From an uncultured Gammaproteobacteria bacterium (GTDB taxonomy: Bacteria; Pseudomonadota; Gammaproteobacteria; Pseudomonadales; Porticoccaceae), in contig CAJXQR010000003.1 in the NCBI GenBank assembly GCA_913058345.1, positions 248,001 to 312,000 on the forward strand: a stretch of DNA of 64,000 bases, given 5' to 3'. Made by a program: the position numbers and the translations under genes. This document shows, in pieces, positions 8,044-16,415 of this stretch. Positions within the stretch are counted from its first letter, which is position 1; the number at the start of each line of letters is the position of its first letter. The notes below the pieces were generated by a model. It did no database searches. It had not been told where the DNA came from and was given only the letters and a program-made list of their open reading frames with translations.

Positions 8044-9246
8044 ATGGCAAGTGGAATTAAAGATAAAGTCGTTATTTTAGGTGCTGGCTGTAGCAAATTT
8101 GGCGAGCGCTGGGATTGTGAACCGGCTGATTTGATGGCTGAGGCCTTTGAAGAGTGCATCGCTGATGCGGGCATTGAAAAAAGTCAGATCGAAGCAGCAT
8201 GGCAATCGACGGGTATCGATGCTTTTAGTGTCGGCCCTGGTGCGATGCCTCTCAGTATGGGGTTGCGCTTACCCGACATTCCAGTCACTAAACTCGAAAA
8301 CTACTGTGCCAGTGGCACCGAGGCCTTCCGTGCTGCTACTTACGCTGTGGCATCGGGCGCTTGCGACATCGCTCTGGCTGTCGGCTTTGAGAAGTTGAAG
8401 GATACCGGTTATGGCGGCTTGCCTCAGCGTTCACGCGGTGTCTCTAACGACCTGTACTACCCCAACCTTTCTGCACCGGGCATGTTTGCCCAGTTAGCGG
8501 CGGGTTATCGTGGCAAGTACGGGACCAGCAAAGAAGACCTGAAGCGCGCTATGGCTCATGTCTCGGTAAAAAGTCATGCCAACGGTGTCAAGAACCCCAA
8601 GGCCCACTTACAGCGTGCCATTACCATGGAGCAAGCTCTTAATGCGCCGCTGATCGCTGAACCCATTGGTTTGTTCGATTGCTGTGGTGTCAGTGACGGT
8701 GCCGCCTGTGCCATTGTTACGACCCCTGAAATTGCCAGGAGCCTGGGCAAAGAGCAGTTGATCGCCGTTAAAGCCTTACAACTGTGTGCGTCCAATGGGC
8801 AGGAAGGTGGCTACGAAGGTTGGGATGGGTCTTACGTGCATACCACTCGCGTTGCCGCCAAGCGTGCCTACGAAGAAGCGGGTATCACCAAGCCCCGTGA
8901 GCAGGTCAGTATGACCGAAGTTCACGACTGCTTCTCCGTGACTGAAATGGTCACTATGGAAGACCTCTACTTGTCGGAAGACGGTGGTGCGGTGAAAGAT
9001 GTGCTCGATGGCGTTTTCGATGCTGATGGTAAAATCCCTTGCCAGATCGATGGTGGTCTAAAGTGCTTTGGCCATCCCATTGGTGCAACGGGTTTACGTA
9101 TGCTCTATGAAATGTATTTGCAGCTATCGGGCAAGGCAGGGGAGCGTCAGTTGCCGAACCCAACCATTGGTTTGACTCACAATCTGGGTGGTTTCCCTCA
9201 CCAGAATATTTCAAGTGTTGCCATTATTGGTGAATATGGCATTTGA
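8044..9246 (+). CDS. SCP2/archaeal-type thiolase
   Basis: A 400-residue thiolase of the lipid-transfer/SCP2 branch. Seen: nucleophile Cys88 (ENYCASGTEAF), the HDCF motif at 294-297, the GHPIGATG motif at 343-350 and THNLGGFPHQN near the end, where classical thiolases have a C-x-G motif. In the SCP2 branch the HDCF cysteine takes over that acid/base role, so the active site looks complete. It would cleave a 3-oxoacyl-CoA with CoA, or condense acetyl-CoA units. Twenty-four bases separate it from the HMGCS-like/DUF35 fusion, and a GAGGAG ribosome site precedes the ATG; the pair is probably co-translated and may form a complex. A terminator hairpin follows at 9263-9284. Confidence 0.88.
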   Translation: MASGIKDKVVILGAGCSKFGERWDCEPADLMAEAFEECIADAGIEKSQIEAAWQSTGIDAFSVGPGAMPLSMGLRLPDIPVTKLENYCASGTEAFRAATYAVASGACDIALAVGFEKLKDTGYGGLPQRSRGVSNDLYYPNLSAPGMFAQLAAGYRGKYGTSKEDLKRAMAHVSVKSHANGVKNPKAHLQRAITMEQALNAPLIAEPIGLFDCCGVSDGAACAIVTTPEIARSLGKEQLIAVKALQLCASNGQEGGYEGWDGSYVHTTRVAAKRAYEEAGITKPREQVSMTEVHDCFSVTEMVTMEDLYLSEDGGAVKDVLDGVFDADGKIPCQIDGGLKCFGHPIGATGLRMLYEMYLQLSGKAGERQLPNPTIGLTHNLGGFPHQNISSVAIIGEYGI

Positions 9247-9262
9247 TATTGATGACTAATGT

Positions 9263-9289
9263 AAGCCGGCTCTCATGCCGGCTTCTTTG
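9263..9289 (+). terminator. rho-independent terminator after the thiolase
   Basis: AAGCCGGC (9263-9270) and GCCGGCTT (9277-9284) form a perfect 8-bp stem with a six-base loop, followed by CTTTGTTT. It lies 17 bases after the thiolase stop and closes the 5354-9246 unit. Confidence 0.75.
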
Positions 9290-9334
9290 TTTAGAGAAGA
9301 ATGTTCTTTTTAGAGAGTGATTTTGCCGCTTAAC

Positions 9335-9353
9335 CGTGTGTTAAGTAAACACG
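9335..9353. promoter_or_regulatory. inverted repeat just upstream of the mcd-like gene
   Basis: CGTGT (9335-9339) and ACACG (9349-9353) frame a nine-base centre containing TTAAGTAA, a near-palindrome ten bases before the ATG at 9363. Because a terminator lies just upstream, this is the only place for control of the following unit. An operator is likely but its regulator is unknown. It also abuts the ribosome site GAGGAC. Confidence 0.3.
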
Positions 9354-9362
9354 AGGACAAAA

Positions 9363-11063
9363 ATGGACGCAGTTAAAAACCAGCCGCTTGCTGGTTCCAG
9401 TTTAAGCGGATCTTATACCCGAGATCTTGACCATCTAGCTAAAGCCGTTGTCAGGGCCAGAGTACTGGTCGATCAGGCTCTTGCCCACATTAAAAAAATC
9501 AGCAGTACAGAAACAGGTTTGTCGGCGGCCCTGCTCGACGAACAACAGCTGGTGAGTTATGAAATATCGTTTTGTGTGGCGGATTTGTCGGCTATCGAAG
9601 CCCTGCTCAATTACACCCAGCAAGTTCTAGAGCGCGATGAGCTATCGGGCTGGGTCGCCTGTCAGTTTGGCAGTGAAGCTTTGAAGGCAGTTGCTAGTCG
9701 TTTATTGGCGCGGCCTGCCGACTACGGTTTAACCCTGTCGAGTATTTGTGAGTGCTTTGAAACGTTTGATAACACCGGTATTGGCGCACACTATTTGTCG
9801 GCGAAAATGATGGCCGCACTGGGTCGTCAGTTGATTGATAGAGAAGGCGATTTCCTGCCGTCAAATCTCGACAGTGAGAAAGAGTTGATACGTGACACTT
9901 TCCGCCGTTTTGCCACTGACGTAGTGATGCCTTTGGCCGAAGAAATTCACCGCCAGGATGCCGACATCCCGGAGAGCATTTTGCAGCCCCTGCGCGAAAT
10001 GGGGTGTTTCGGTATCTCCATTCCCGAGCGCTTCGATGGGCTGCAACCTGACGCGGGCGATGATAGCCTCTATATGATCCTCGTCACCGAAGAATTGTCT
10101 CGTGGCTCCTTGGGTGCCGCGGGTAGCTTAATTACCCGCCCCGAAATTCTCGCCCGCGCCTTGATGAAGGGCGGCACTGATGCCCAGCGTCAAAAGTGGT
10201 TACCTCAGATTGCCAGTGGTGAAACCCTGTGTGGTATTGCACTGACTGAGCCGGACTACGGTTCTGATCTGGCATCGGCAAAACTAAAAGCCACCAAGAC
10301 CGAGGGCGGCTGGTTGCTCAACGGCAGCAAAACCTGGTGTACCTTTGCCGGTGCGGCTAGTGTATTACTGACTCTCGCGCGTACCGGGACTGAGGCCTAT
10401 GGCTACAAGGGCTTGAGTTTCTTTCTGGTTGAAAAGCCTCGAACCTATGGTCACGAGCTCAATGTCGTGCAGGATGGCGGCGGCAAACTCTCGGGTAAAT
10501 CAATTCCCACTCTGGGCTATCGAGGCATGCACTCCTTCGATCTGTTTTTTGAGGACTATTTCGTTGCCGATGCCAACGTCGTGGGTGAAGAAGCGGGTAT
10601 TGGTAAAGGCTTTTACTATGCCATGGCCGGCTTAACCGGGGGTCGTATACAAACCTCAGCTCGCGCAGCAGGGGTGATGCAGGCGGCCAGTGAGCAGGCT
10701 ATTGCCTACGCCAAAGAACGTAAGGTCTTCAAGCAACCGGTTGCCGATTACCAGCTAACCCTGGTGAAATTGAGCCGCATGGTGACAACCCTGTTGGCTT
10801 CACGCCAGTTTAGTTATGCGGTGGCTCGCGAAGTGGATGCCGGTGGCGGTAAAATGGAGGCGAGTTTGGTCAAACTCTTTGCTTGTCGTGCCGCTGAATG
10901 GGTCACAAGAGAAGCACTGCAAATTCATGGTGGCATGGGCTATGCCGAAGAAGTGCCGGTGAGTCGCTACTTTGTCGATGCGCGGGTCCTCTCAATCTTT
11001 GAGGGTGCAGAGGAAACCCTTGCCTTGAAAGTGATTTCTCGAGAACTGATTGCCAACGCTTAA
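9363..11063 (+). CDS. mcd: methylsuccinyl-CoA dehydrogenase-like acyl-CoA dehydrogenase with N-terminal domain
   Basis: A 566-residue acyl-CoA dehydrogenase carrying about 170 extra N-terminal residues, mostly helical, before a standard catalytic body (about 171-566). This extra domain and total length are characteristic of (2S)-methylsuccinyl-CoA dehydrogenase of the ethylmalonyl-CoA pathway, which forms mesaconyl-C1-CoA. In the body: LTEPDYGSDL (295-304), KVFKQPVADYQ, IHGGMGYAEEVP and the catalytic region FEGAEETL, where Glu547 aligns with the YEGT base of medium-chain enzymes. The SRYFVDARVLSIFEGAEETL end is what I recall for Mcd proteins, but I could not align it. Mct- and Meh-like genes that would use mesaconyl-CoA sit in the same island, supporting the assignment. 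Other dicarboxylyl-CoA substrates remain possible. Confidence 0.75.
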   Translation: MDAVKNQPLAGSSLSGSYTRDLDHLAKAVVRARVLVDQALAHIKKISSTETGLSAALLDEQQLVSYEISFCVADLSAIEALLNYTQQVLERDELSGWVACQFGSEALKAVASRLLARPADYGLTLSSICECFETFDNTGIGAHYLSAKMMAALGRQLIDREGDFLPSNLDSEKELIRDTFRRFATDVVMPLAEEIHRQDADIPESILQPLREMGCFGISIPERFDGLQPDAGDDSLYMILVTEELSRGSLGAAGSLITRPEILARALMKGGTDAQRQKWLPQIASGETLCGIALTEPDYGSDLASAKLKATKTEGGWLLNGSKTWCTFAGAASVLLTLARTGTEAYGYKGLSFFLVEKPRTYGHELNVVQDGGGKLSGKSIPTLGYRGMHSFDLFFEDYFVADANVVGEEAGIGKGFYYAMAGLTGGRIQTSARAAGVMQAASEQAIAYAKERKVFKQPVADYQLTLVKLSRMVTTLLASRQFSYAVAREVDAGGGKMEASLVKLFACRAAEWVTREALQIHGGMGYAEEVPVSRYFVDARVLSIFEGAEETLALKVISRELIANA

Positions 11064-11129
11064 GCTGTTTACAGATTAAGCCCGGTAATTTTTTTATAGC
11101 ATTTAATTCATTAAAAGAAGGGAAAAGTA

Positions 11130-12023
11130 ATGAGCGTTACTGAACATCTTAAAGGTAAATCTGTTGTTGTCACTGGTTCTGGTCGGGGTATTGGTCGCAC
11201 CATCGCCCTGGAAATTGCCAAAGCTGGAGGTAACGTTGTCGTTAACGACCTGGATCGCGACGTCGCTGAAGAAGTGGTTGCAGAAATTAAAGCCCTTGGC
11301 GTTGATGCGGTTGCTAACACCGACAGCGTTGCCGATTGGGAAGGTGCCAATAACATGGTGACCCAGGCGGTTGATAGCTTTGGAGAGGTCAGTGCCGTGG
11401 TCAATAATGCTGGTAATCTGCGTGATGTCATCTTCCACAAGATGACCCAGGATGACTGGCACCAAGTGATGAATGTGCACTTGAACGGTACGTTTAATGT
11501 CAGCCGTGCAGCGGCGACTCATTTCCGTAACCAGGAGAGTGGCAGCTGTGTACACATGACCTCGACCTCGGGTTTAGTCGGTAACTTTGGTCAGGCTAAC
11601 TACGCGGCAGCGAAGGCTGGTATCGTTGGTTTGTCTAAGTCCATTGCCCTTGATATGCAACGCTACAATGTGCGTTCAAATTGTATTGCGCCCTTTGCCT
11701 GGAGCCGCTTGACGGCCTCTATTCCCGCCACCACGCCCGATCAAATCGCCCGTGTTGAAAAACTAAAGAAAATGACCCCTGAAAAAGTTGGTATTGTGGT
11801 TGCTGCTTTATGTTCTGATCAAGCTGCTCATATCTCTGGCCAAATTTTTGCTGTGCGCATGAATGAAATTTTCCTCATGAGCCAGTCGCGCCCCGTACGT
11901 TCGACCCACGCTGGTGATGGTTGGACCATTGACAGTATTTTTGAAACGGCCATGCCCCAACTCGAGAGCCACTTTTACCCACTGGATCGTTCACAGGACG
12001 TCTTCTCATGGGATCCGGTTTAA
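11130..12023 (+). CDS. short-chain dehydrogenase, MFE-2-type 3-hydroxyacyl-CoA dehydrogenase
   Basis: A 297-residue SDR with the cofactor motif TGSGRGIG, NNAG, and the catalytic Y-x3-K pair in NYAAAKAG after the STSG serine. The C-terminal 45 residues (GDGWTIDSIFETAMPQ... DVFSWDPV) match the extension found on the (3R)-hydroxyacyl-CoA dehydrogenase domain of peroxisomal multifunctional enzyme 2, which ordinary SDRs lack. It should oxidise a (3R)-3-hydroxyacyl-CoA with NAD+. Its partner domain in MFE-2, hydratase 2, is encoded by the next gene at 12129, so the two form a split version of that enzyme. A weak terminator lies between them. Confidence 0.87.
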   Translation: MSVTEHLKGKSVVVTGSGRGIGRTIALEIAKAGGNVVVNDLDRDVAEEVVAEIKALGVDAVANTDSVADWEGANNMVTQAVDSFGEVSAVVNNAGNLRDVIFHKMTQDDWHQVMNVHLNGTFNVSRAAATHFRNQESGSCVHMTSTSGLVGNFGQANYAAAKAGIVGLSKSIALDMQRYNVRSNCIAPFAWSRLTASIPATTPDQIARVEKLKKMTPEKVGIVVAALCSDQAAHISGQIFAVRMNEIFLMSQSRPVRSTHAGDGWTIDSIFETAMPQLESHFYPLDRSQDVFSWDPV

Positions 12024-12068
12024 ATAAGCGGGCTGTACTGCAGTAACAGCAGTAATAAATGAATAGGG

Positions 12069-12097
12069 AAAGGGGCGGTTTGACGCTCCTTTTTTTG
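12069..12097 (+). terminator. hairpin with T run between SDR and MaoC genes
   Basis: AAAGGGGCG (12069-12077) pairs with CGCTCCTTT (12084-12092) with one G-T wobble and a six-base loop, running into seven or more T residues. It lies between two genes that look functionally paired, so it may act as a partial terminator or processing site. Confidence 0.6.
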
Positions 12098-12128
12098 AAA
12101 CGCAGTGTCTCAATAACGAGGTTGAGTA

Positions 12129-12983
12129 ATGGCAATTGTTTACGAAACATTAAAAAATCGAAAATTTGATGAAATTGTCCACACCTACACCGAGCGCGAC
12201 ACCATGTTGTATGCCCTTGGCGCGGGTGTCGGGTACGACCCGATGGATGAAAAAGCACTGAATTATGTTTACGAAGAAAATCTTAAAGCCCTGCCAACTA
12301 TGTCGACAGTGCTGGCCTATCCAGGTTTTTGGTTGAAGGAACCCGATACCGGTGTTGACTGGACCAAGGTCCTGCACGCCGATCAGGAAATTATCCTCCA
12401 CAAACCACTACCTCCTTCAGGCACAGTTAAAGCGACAACCAAAGTCGATGAAATTATCGACAAAGGTGAAGGTAAAGGTGTCTTTATTTACTCTTCTCGC
12501 ACAGTTAGCACGGAAGACGGCGAGCCTCTTTGCACACTGATTCAAAATACCATGGCGCGAGGCCAGGGTGGTTTTGGCGGCTCTACCGACCGTCCACCTG
12601 CCTCACAGGTTATTCCAGAGACAGCTCCCGATAGTACCTGTGAGCTGCCAACCTTGCGGCAGGCGGCTTTAATTTATCGTTTGTCAGGCGATTATAATCC
12701 CTTGCATGCCGATCCGGCGGTGGCGAGACAAGGCGGTTTCGAACGGCCCATCCTTCACGGCTTATGTACCTTTGGGGTTGCGGGCCATGCCTTGCTCAAG
12801 ACGTGCTGTGACTACGATGTGAAACAATTCCGTAGCATGAAAGCACGCTTTTCTGCACCCGTTTATCCCGGTGAAACCATACGCACGGATATTTGGAAGC
12901 TCGACAAAGGTGTCGCTTTTCGCTGTACGGTGGTCGAACGCGATTTGGTGGTGATCGATAATGGTTTTGCTGATGTGGGCTAA
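12129..12983 (+). CDS. MaoC/hydratase-2 family enoyl-CoA hydratase, double hot-dog
   Basis: A 284-residue (R)-specific enoyl-CoA hydratase of the MFE-2 type. The N-terminal hot-dog half (about 1-150) is degenerate and makes room for bulky acyl chains; the C-terminal half holds the complete hydratase-2 motif SGDYNPLHADP (Asp188, Asn190, His193) followed by GFERPILHGLCTFG. It adds water to a trans-2-enoyl-CoA to give the (3R)-hydroxyacyl-CoA, the substrate expected for the SDR at 11130. Long, branched and steroid-type acyl chains are common for this family. The ATG is 145 bases from the SDR stop. It precedes the Mct-like gene by 74 bases. Confidence 0.9.
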   Translation: MAIVYETLKNRKFDEIVHTYTERDTMLYALGAGVGYDPMDEKALNYVYEENLKALPTMSTVLAYPGFWLKEPDTGVDWTKVLHADQEIILHKPLPPSGTVKATTKVDEIIDKGEGKGVFIYSSRTVSTEDGEPLCTLIQNTMARGQGGFGGSTDRPPASQVIPETAPDSTCELPTLRQAALIYRLSGDYNPLHADPAVARQGGFERPILHGLCTFGVAGHALLKTCCDYDVKQFRSMKARFSAPVYPGETIRTDIWKLDKGVAFRCTVVERDLVVIDNGFADVG

Positions 12984-13057
12984 GAATCTTACCTCGGATT
13001 GTCAAAAAATTTGGTAATGATCGAGTTCTGCCAGTGCGTCGCAGTAGGGAGTAAGAA

Positions 13058-14284
13058 ATGAGCAGTGAGACACAGGGTATGAACAACATCCTCTCTGGAA
13101 TGCGTGTGGTAGAGGGTGCGGCCTTTGTCGCTGCGCCTTCAGGGGCAATGACCCTGGCCCAGCTCGGGGCCGATGTCATTCGCTTCGATATGATTGGCGG
13201 TGGTCTTGATTACCGACGCTGGCCGGTCGACAAAAACAACCAAAGTTTGTTTTGGGCTGGCCTCAATAAGGGCAAGCGCTCGATAGCTGTCGACTTTCGT
13301 CAACCCGAAGGGCAGGAAATCCTCACTCGTTTGATTAGTGCGCCGGGTGACGAGGCGGGGATGTTTTTAAGTAATTTTCCCGCTAAAGGCTGGCTAGCCT
13401 ATGACAAGTTGCGCAAACACCGCGATGATCTGATTTATATGAATCTCAGTGGTGATCGCCACGGTGGTTCGGCCGTCGACTACACGGTCAACTGCGCCAT
13501 GGGCTTGCCGACAATGACCGGCGAAAATACCGAGCCGGTCAATCATGTGCTCGCCGCCTGGGATGTGATTACTGGTCAAACGCTGGCCCTGGGTATGTTG
13601 GCCGCAGAGCGCCACCGGCGTTTGAGTGGCGAAGGGCAGTTGATTAAATTGGCCCTGGCCGATGTGGCGCTGGCCACTATGGGCAATCTGGGCTTTATTG
13701 CCGAGGCGCAGATTAATGGTGAAGATCGCCAGCCGTGCGGTAACTATTTATTTGGCGCTTACGGTAAAGATTTCCTGACCGCTGATAACCGTCGGGTGAT
13801 GATTGTCGGACTGACCGGTAATCAGTGGAAGGGCATTTGTAAGGCCACGGGCTTGAGTAATGAAGTAGACCAGCTTGCTGAACGTCTGGGCTTAAACCTG
13901 CGTCAAGAAGGCGATCGTTTTACTGCACGGGTAGAACTTACCGCGTTATTTGAGCCCTGGTTTGCCAGCCATACTTATGCACAGGCGACGACGATACTGG
14001 ATGAGAACAAGGTGTGCTGGGGCAAGTATCAGACGCTCAAGCAACTGGTTGACAGTGACCCGGAGTGTTCCGTCGAAAACCCGATGTTTGCGAATGTCGA
14101 GCAGTCGGGTATTGGTACCTATCTAAGCCCGTCGAGCCCCCTGCAGTTTAGCGCCTTTGAGCGTCAGACCGCACAGCCAGCACCGGCCTTGGGGCAGCAT
14201 ACGGAAGAGATTCTCGCTGGGGAACTGGGTTTGAGTAGTGCTGAAATAGGGCGTCTTTACGATCAGGGTGTCGTTGCTGGGTAG
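13058..14284 (+). CDS. mct: class III CoA-transferase, 2-methylfumaryl-CoA isomerase (Mct)-like
   Basis: A 408-residue family III CoA-transferase (formyl-CoA transferase/CaiB fold). The catalytic aspartate is Asp169 (AAWDVITG), the same number as in formyl-CoA transferase. The N-terminus (GMRVVEGAAFVAAPSGAMTL, then IGGGLDYRRWP and FWAGLNKGKRS) resembles what I know of mesaconyl-CoA C1-C4 CoA transferase of the 3-hydroxypropionate bicycle, which moves CoA within mesaconyl-CoA without an external acceptor; the length is also that of Mct. This would convert the Mcd product into the Meh substrate, both encoded in this island. Ribosome site GGGAG precedes the ATG. The alternative is an intermolecular CoA-transferase for a related diacid or an acyl-CoA racemase. 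Confidence 0.8.
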   Translation: MSSETQGMNNILSGMRVVEGAAFVAAPSGAMTLAQLGADVIRFDMIGGGLDYRRWPVDKNNQSLFWAGLNKGKRSIAVDFRQPEGQEILTRLISAPGDEAGMFLSNFPAKGWLAYDKLRKHRDDLIYMNLSGDRHGGSAVDYTVNCAMGLPTMTGENTEPVNHVLAAWDVITGQTLALGMLAAERHRRLSGEGQLIKLALADVALATMGNLGFIAEAQINGEDRQPCGNYLFGAYGKDFLTADNRRVMIVGLTGNQWKGICKATGLSNEVDQLAERLGLNLRQEGDRFTARVELTALFEPWFASHTYAQATTILDENKVCWGKYQTLKQLVDSDPECSVENPMFANVEQSGIGTYLSPSSPLQFSAFERQTAQPAPALGQHTEEILAGELGLSSAEIGRLYDQGVVAG

Positions 14285-14402
14285 TGTGCTTTTAAGCTGT
14301 TAGCTGTTTATTCTATGTATGCCGTTGTGACGGATGGTGGAGGTGATATAAAGATAGGGTAAACGCTCGCTTTCTTTACGATCAATAGTCTCGAGGTCAA
14401 CC

Positions 14403-16415
14403 ATGCAAAATCAACATTTGGGCCGTGTGCCGATAGAGTCGGAGACCCGTTTTCGCAAACAGATTGATGTTGCCTGGACAGAGTTTGTTAATAAAGGTGA
14501 GTGTCGCCCCGGACAAGTCAGGGATGTTATCCACGATTCCTGGCAGCGTTGTCGTAACAGGGGTGTTGAGTTTACTCAGCACTATCCGCCGATGTTCGCC
14601 TCTGGCGATCAGCTCGATGCTTTGAAACTGGAAAATGAAGAGCTCTTACTCGCTTCCCGCAATACCTGGCAAATGCTGTCCGACATTTTGTCCGATAGTG
14701 AAAGTTTTCTCACGGTGGCCGAGAGTAATGGCGTGTTACTGGAGGTCTGCGGTGACCCCCATTTGCGTGACAGTTTGGCTGGGCAGCGTATCGCCCCCGG
14801 ATATGACTGGAGCGAGGGTTGTACTGGCACCAATGCTGTAGGGACAGCCGTGGCTTTAAAGCAACCAGTCGAAGTACACAGTGCTGAGCATTTTTGTGAG
14901 TCAGTGAAAATCTGGAGCTGTTCAGCGGCGCCGATTATCGATGTGATTGACGGTGACCTGTTAGGTGTTATCGACGTTTCCTCGCTCACTCACGCCTTCA
15001 GCGCTCAGAGTTTGGCGTTGGCAATGACGGCGGCGCGACAAATTGAGCAAACTTTGCATTCGCGGGAGTTGGCTCGCAATGTCGCCCTGGTCGACTGGTT
15101 TGCCGGTAGTGTGGGACGCTGGCGCGAGGATGGTGTGGTCTTGCTCGATCGCAAAGGGCGGGTGGTGACGGCGAATGAAAAGGCTAAAAGCTTGTTTACT
15201 AGCGAGCATATTGAAGCAAAACTCGACAAGAATTATCGCCTGTTACAGCCCGAAAATCTGGGTTCGGTGAAAGACTGGGAAGAATTGCTACCGAGTGCCA
15301 TCGTGCCGGTTGCTTATGAAGCTTATAATCGGGATGGTCGTTCCGAAGGTGGTATTTTAGTCATCCGTCCCCGTCTTGCTACAGTGCGACCAAGCCTGTC
15401 AGCTCCCCAGGCCCTATCAACGTCTGTTTTCGACACTATTGTCGGCCAAAGTCCGGGCATACTGGCCTTGAAGAACCGAGTATTACGTTTGGCGGCTTCC
15501 AATGCCCCTGTATTGATACAGGGGGAAACAGGTTGTGGAAAGGATTTGTTCGCGCGCGCGGTACATTGTGCTGGCAGTGGAGAGGGAGCCCCCTTTGTCG
15601 TTGTCAATTGTGGTGCTTTGACGCGCGAACTTGCAGTTAATGAACTGCTTGGTTACGAACCGGGAGCCTTTAGTGGCGCAGCGCCACAGGGTCATGTTGG
15701 TAAATTTGAAGAAGCCAATGGTGGCACACTTTTTCTCGACGAAGTCGGCGAGCTATCAGCCGAAGTGCAGGTCGCTCTGCTCCGCGTTTTGCAAGACGGC
15801 ATCGTCGTTAGATCAGGCGGGGGAAAGGCGCGTAAAGTTGAGGTGAGGATTATTGCGGCGACTAATCGGCGTCTGTCTGCCGCGGTGGCTGAGGGGCGCT
15901 TTCGAGAGGATTTATACTACCGGCTTAAGGTTATGCCTCTCGATATTTTACCTTTGCGCGAACGCCCAGGTGACATTGAGTTACTGGCAGTTTATTTTCT
16001 CAAACAGATTGCTGAAACTTATGCCGTTGAGCCCCGCGAGCTTGACCCGCAGTTGCTTGAGGCTTTATGCCAGTACCCCTGGCCGGGCAATGTTCGTGAG
16101 CTTCGAGCAGTACTTGAAAACATGTTAGTGATGAGTGACTCCAAGGTTCTTCGTTATGATGCATTACCCGCTGATATCGCTTCTTCGTTAGTGGGTGGGA
16201 GCAGTGTGGCGAACCCTTCCTTGGGAGAGAGAGGTAAGAGCTCGCTGAATAAGCCCTTACCGGCTGCCGAAACACTGGATGGGCTGGAGTGCGAAGCGAT
16301 TCGTAACGAGTTGATTTTGCATAAGGGTAATCGCTCGAAAGTGGCGAGAATTCTTGGGATTTCCAGGAGTACCCTCTATCGGAAGATCAAAAACTACGGC
16401 CTGGCAGGGGATTAA
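14403..16415 (+). CDS. sigma54-dependent transcriptional activator, AcoR-like
   Basis: A 670-residue enhancer-binding protein. Residues about 85-220 form a GAF-type sensor with the AcoR-type segment EGCTGTNAVGTAV; about 235-325 looks PAS-like; the AAA+ domain starts near 345 with Walker A GETGCGKD (374-381), the sigma54-contact loop GAFSGA (421-426) and Walker B GGTLFLDE; a Fis-type helix-turn-helix lies at about 640-665 (RSKVARILGISRSTLYRKI). The usual GAFTGA threonine is serine here. It probably activates the island when a pathway intermediate binds the GAF domain, but I saw no convincing -24/-12 promoter in the gaps of the island. It sits between the mct-like gene and the esterase, in the same direction. 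Confidence 0.9.
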   Translation: MQNQHLGRVPIESETRFRKQIDVAWTEFVNKGECRPGQVRDVIHDSWQRCRNRGVEFTQHYPPMFASGDQLDALKLENEELLLASRNTWQMLSDILSDSESFLTVAESNGVLLEVCGDPHLRDSLAGQRIAPGYDWSEGCTGTNAVGTAVALKQPVEVHSAEHFCESVKIWSCSAAPIIDVIDGDLLGVIDVSSLTHAFSAQSLALAMTAARQIEQTLHSRELARNVALVDWFAGSVGRWREDGVVLLDRKGRVVTANEKAKSLFTSEHIEAKLDKNYRLLQPENLGSVKDWEELLPSAIVPVAYEAYNRDGRSEGGILVIRPRLATVRPSLSAPQALSTSVFDTIVGQSPGILALKNRVLRLAASNAPVLIQGETGCGKDLFARAVHCAGSGEGAPFVVVNCGALTRELAVNELLGYEPGAFSGAAPQGHVGKFEEANGGTLFLDEVGELSAEVQVALLRVLQDGIVVRSGGGKARKVEVRIIAATNRRLSAAVAEGRFREDLYYRLKVMPLDILPLRERPGDIELLAVYFLKQIAETYAVEPRELDPQLLEALCQYPWPGNVRELRAVLENMLVMSDSKVLRYDALPADIASSLVGGSSVANPSLGERGKSSLNKPLPAAETLDGLECEAIRNELILHKGNRSKVARILGISRSTLYRKIKNYGLAGD

